Shown here piece by piece: positions 62,647 to 64,000 of a stretch of 64,000 nucleotides of DNA (its first letter is position 1; each line of letters opens with the position of its first letter). The stretch is taken from positions 496,001 through 560,000 of the forward strand of contig NZ_PDJI01000004.1 of NCBI RefSeq assembly GCF_002563695.1, in the 5' to 3' direction. Below the pieces are notes generated by a model, which made no database searches, was not told where the DNA came from, and saw only the letters and a program-made list of their open reading frames with translations. Source of the DNA: Georgenia soli. GTDB taxonomy: Bacteria > Actinomycetota > Actinomycetes > Actinomycetales > Actinomycetaceae. The translations under genes and the position numbers were made by a program.

Positions 62647-63666
62647 GTGCCACTCCCGCTCGACTCCCCTGCCGGCGCGCCTCCCGGTGCCGCGCCGGCC
62701 CCCGCCCTGCGCGTGTCCGGTCTGCGCAAGACCTACGGCTCGCGCGAGGTGGTGCGCGGCCTGTCCCTCACCGCCGCGCGCGGCGAGCTCACCGCGGTCC
62801 TCGGACCGAACGGGGCGGGGAAGACGACGACGATCGAGTGCTGCGAGGGCCTGCGGCGTCCCGACGGCGGATCCGTGGAGGTCCTCGGGCTCGACCGGCT
62901 GCAGCGTTCCTCGGACGCCCCGCTGCGGTCCCGGGTCGGGGTCATGCTGCAGGACGGCGGCCTGCCGCTCGCGCCAAGGGCACGGTCGGTGCTCGCGCAC
63001 GTCGCGCGCCTGCACGACCGGCCCGTGGACCCCGGGGAGCTCCTCGCCCGGCTCGGGCTGACCGACGTCGCCGCGACGCCGGTCCGCCGGCTCTCCGGCG
63101 GGCAGCGCCAGCGCCTGGCCCTGGCTGTGGCGCTGGTCGGCCGCCCGGAGCTGGTCTTCCTCGACGAGCCCTCCGCCGGCCTGGACCCCCAGTCGCGCCT
63201 GGCGGTGTGGGACCTGCTGCGCGAGCTCCGCGACGGCGGAACCTCGCTCGTGCTGACCACGCACCTCATGAGCGAGGCCGAGGAGCTCGCCGACCACGTC
63301 GTGATCATCGACGCCGGCCGGGTGGTCGCCGAGGGCACCCCCGCCGAGCTCGTCGGGCCGCCCGAGCTGCGCGTCACGCCGCCGCCGGGGTCCTCCCCCG
63401 CCGCCCTCGCCGGCGCGCTCACCGCCGCGCTGGCGTCCGACGGCCACCTGCAGGTCCGCGTGGCGGAACGCTGGGTCGCCGTCGCCACCGACGCCCCCGG
63501 CACGACCGGGTCCGCCGTCGACGCCCGCACCCTCGCGCGCGTCGCGACCGCGCTCGACGACGCCGGCCACCACGACGCGACCGTCGCGCCGCACCGCCGC
63601 ACCCTCGAGGACACCTTCCTGGACCTGACCGGCCGCCAGCTGCGCGGCGAGGAGGAGCCGTCATGA
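62647..63666 (+). CDS. ABC-2-type transporter ATP-binding protein
   Basis: 339 residues. Walker A GPNGAGKTTTIECCEGL, signature LSGGQRQRLALAVAL, Walker B VFLDEPSAGLD, His switch TTHLMSEAEELA, and a C-terminal extension ending with the DrrA-type TLEDTFLDLTGRQLRG motif. Partner of the permease overlapping its stop. In actinobacteria this pair stands divergent to the suf operon (as Rv1458c-Rv1456c near Rv1460 in Mycobacterium tuberculosis), often next to haem-A biosynthesis genes. Confidence 0.92.
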   Translation: MPLPLDSPAGAPPGAAPAPALRVSGLRKTYGSREVVRGLSLTAARGELTAVLGPNGAGKTTTIECCEGLRRPDGGSVEVLGLDRLQRSSDAPLRSRVGVMLQDGGLPLAPRARSVLAHVARLHDRPVDPGELLARLGLTDVAATPVRRLSGGQRQRLALAVALVGRPELVFLDEPSAGLDPQSRLAVWDLLRELRDGGTSLVLTTHLMSEAEELADHVVIIDAGRVVAEGTPAELVGPPELRVTPPPGSSPAALAGALTAALASDGHLQVRVAERWVAVATDAPGTTGSAVDARTLARVATALDDAGHHDATVAPHRRTLEDTFLDLTGRQLRGEEEPS

Positions 63667-64000
63667 CCCGCGGTGCCGTCCGCCGCGTCCTCGCCCAGAC
63701 CCGGTTCGAGACCGCCGCGATCCTGCGCAACGGCGAGCAGCTGCTGCTCACCTTCGTCCTCCCGCTGATCGCCCTGGTGGTCCTGGTCCGCACCGACGTC
63801 GTGCCGCTGCCCGGCGACGAGCGCACCGCCGCCGCGCTGGCCGGCGTGCTCGCCCTCGCCGTCGCGTCCACGTTCACCTCCCAGGCCATCGCCGTCGCGT
63901 TCGACCGCCGGTGGGGCGTGCTGCGGATGCTGGCCACCACGCCGCTGGGACGCGGCGGGCTGCTGGCGGGGCGGCTGGGCGCGGTGCTGTGCGTCCTCCT
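63663..64000 (+). CDS. ABC-2-type permease (5' part, runs off the right edge)
   Basis: 112 residues present. N-terminal cytoplasmic helix, then a membrane segment LLLTFVLPLIALVVLV, an outward loop with GDERTAA, a second segment (ALAGVLALAVASTFTSQAIAVAF) and the cytoplasmic RRWGVLRMLATTPLGRGGLLAGR loop, which is characteristic of ABC-2 permeases. ATG 63663 overlaps the ATPase stop by 4 nt. Confidence 0.88.
   Translation, partial: MTRGAVRRVLAQTRFETAAILRNGEQLLLTFVLPLIALVVLVRTDVVPLPGDERTAAALAGVLALAVASTFTSQAIAVAFDRRWGVLRMLATTPLGRGGLLAGRLGAVLCVL

Overview
The window is GC-rich DNA (about 73-75% by eye) from an actinobacterium. Pointers: SOS boxes of the TCGAAC-N4-GTTCGA type, an imuA'/imuB/dnaE2 mutasome, a sufR-sufBD-Rieske-sufCSUT operon, actinobacterial glgA/glgC, FabG next to an InhA-type FabI, a DDN-family (F420-type) protein, DUF222-HNH, DUF3099 and DUF2277 proteins. 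A recurrent TANNNT-N6/7-RTG start architecture (leaderless transcripts) fits this. A Micrococcales member is my best inference; genus is not determined. I found no tRNA, rRNA, CRISPR, prophage or insertion sequence.

Layout. 1-9.8 kb: SOS mutagenesis genes. The 5' part of dnaE2 runs off the left edge. imuA'-imuB lies 5.9 kb away, separated from dnaE2 by a lower-GC membrane protein gene, an LtaS-like sulfatase, a metallo-beta-lactamase-fold protein and an unknown gene; both halves keep a perfect LexA box. 9.9-12.3 kb: NUDIX hydrolase, a small membrane protein and a DUF2510/coiled-coil/DUF4041-like protein with a Gly-Tyr-Pro tail. 12.4-18 kb: an envelope locus made of a TasA/camelysin-like secreted protein, a SipW-type signal peptidase, a secreted protein with four Cys-paired Ig-like repeats, a small membrane protein, and an OmpR/EnvZ-type two-component system. 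This is the most system-like unfamiliar locus here. 17.9-22.6 kb: a four-gene 2-oxoacid (pyruvate):ferredoxin oxidoreductase operon with a GltD-like electron-transfer subunit.

22.7-30.8 kb: small metabolic genes (PEBP, YbaK, GyrI-like, ferritin, TrmL), an ArsR-SulP transporter operon with a palindromic operator, a hemerythrin, a DUF2277 protein and a DDN-family protein. 30.9-32.9 kb: a DUF222-HNH nuclease gene broken by one in-frame TAA. 33-42.3 kb: MmcQ-like protein, SpoU methyltransferase, a heterodimeric ABC exporter, NfeD with an SPFH protein, and an ABC ATPase. 42.3-53.7 kb: divergent glgA/glgC, serB, DHFR-like protein, SixA, fabI-fabG, DUF3099 and SURF1 genes, an ABC-F protein and a zinc metallopeptidase. 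53.9-64 kb: NCS2 permease, the complete SUF iron-sulfur operon, and the start of a divergent ABC-2 transporter operon.

Convergent gene ends are often separated by long, near-perfect hairpins without a clear T-tract. Many operons are translationally coupled by 1-8 nt overlaps.
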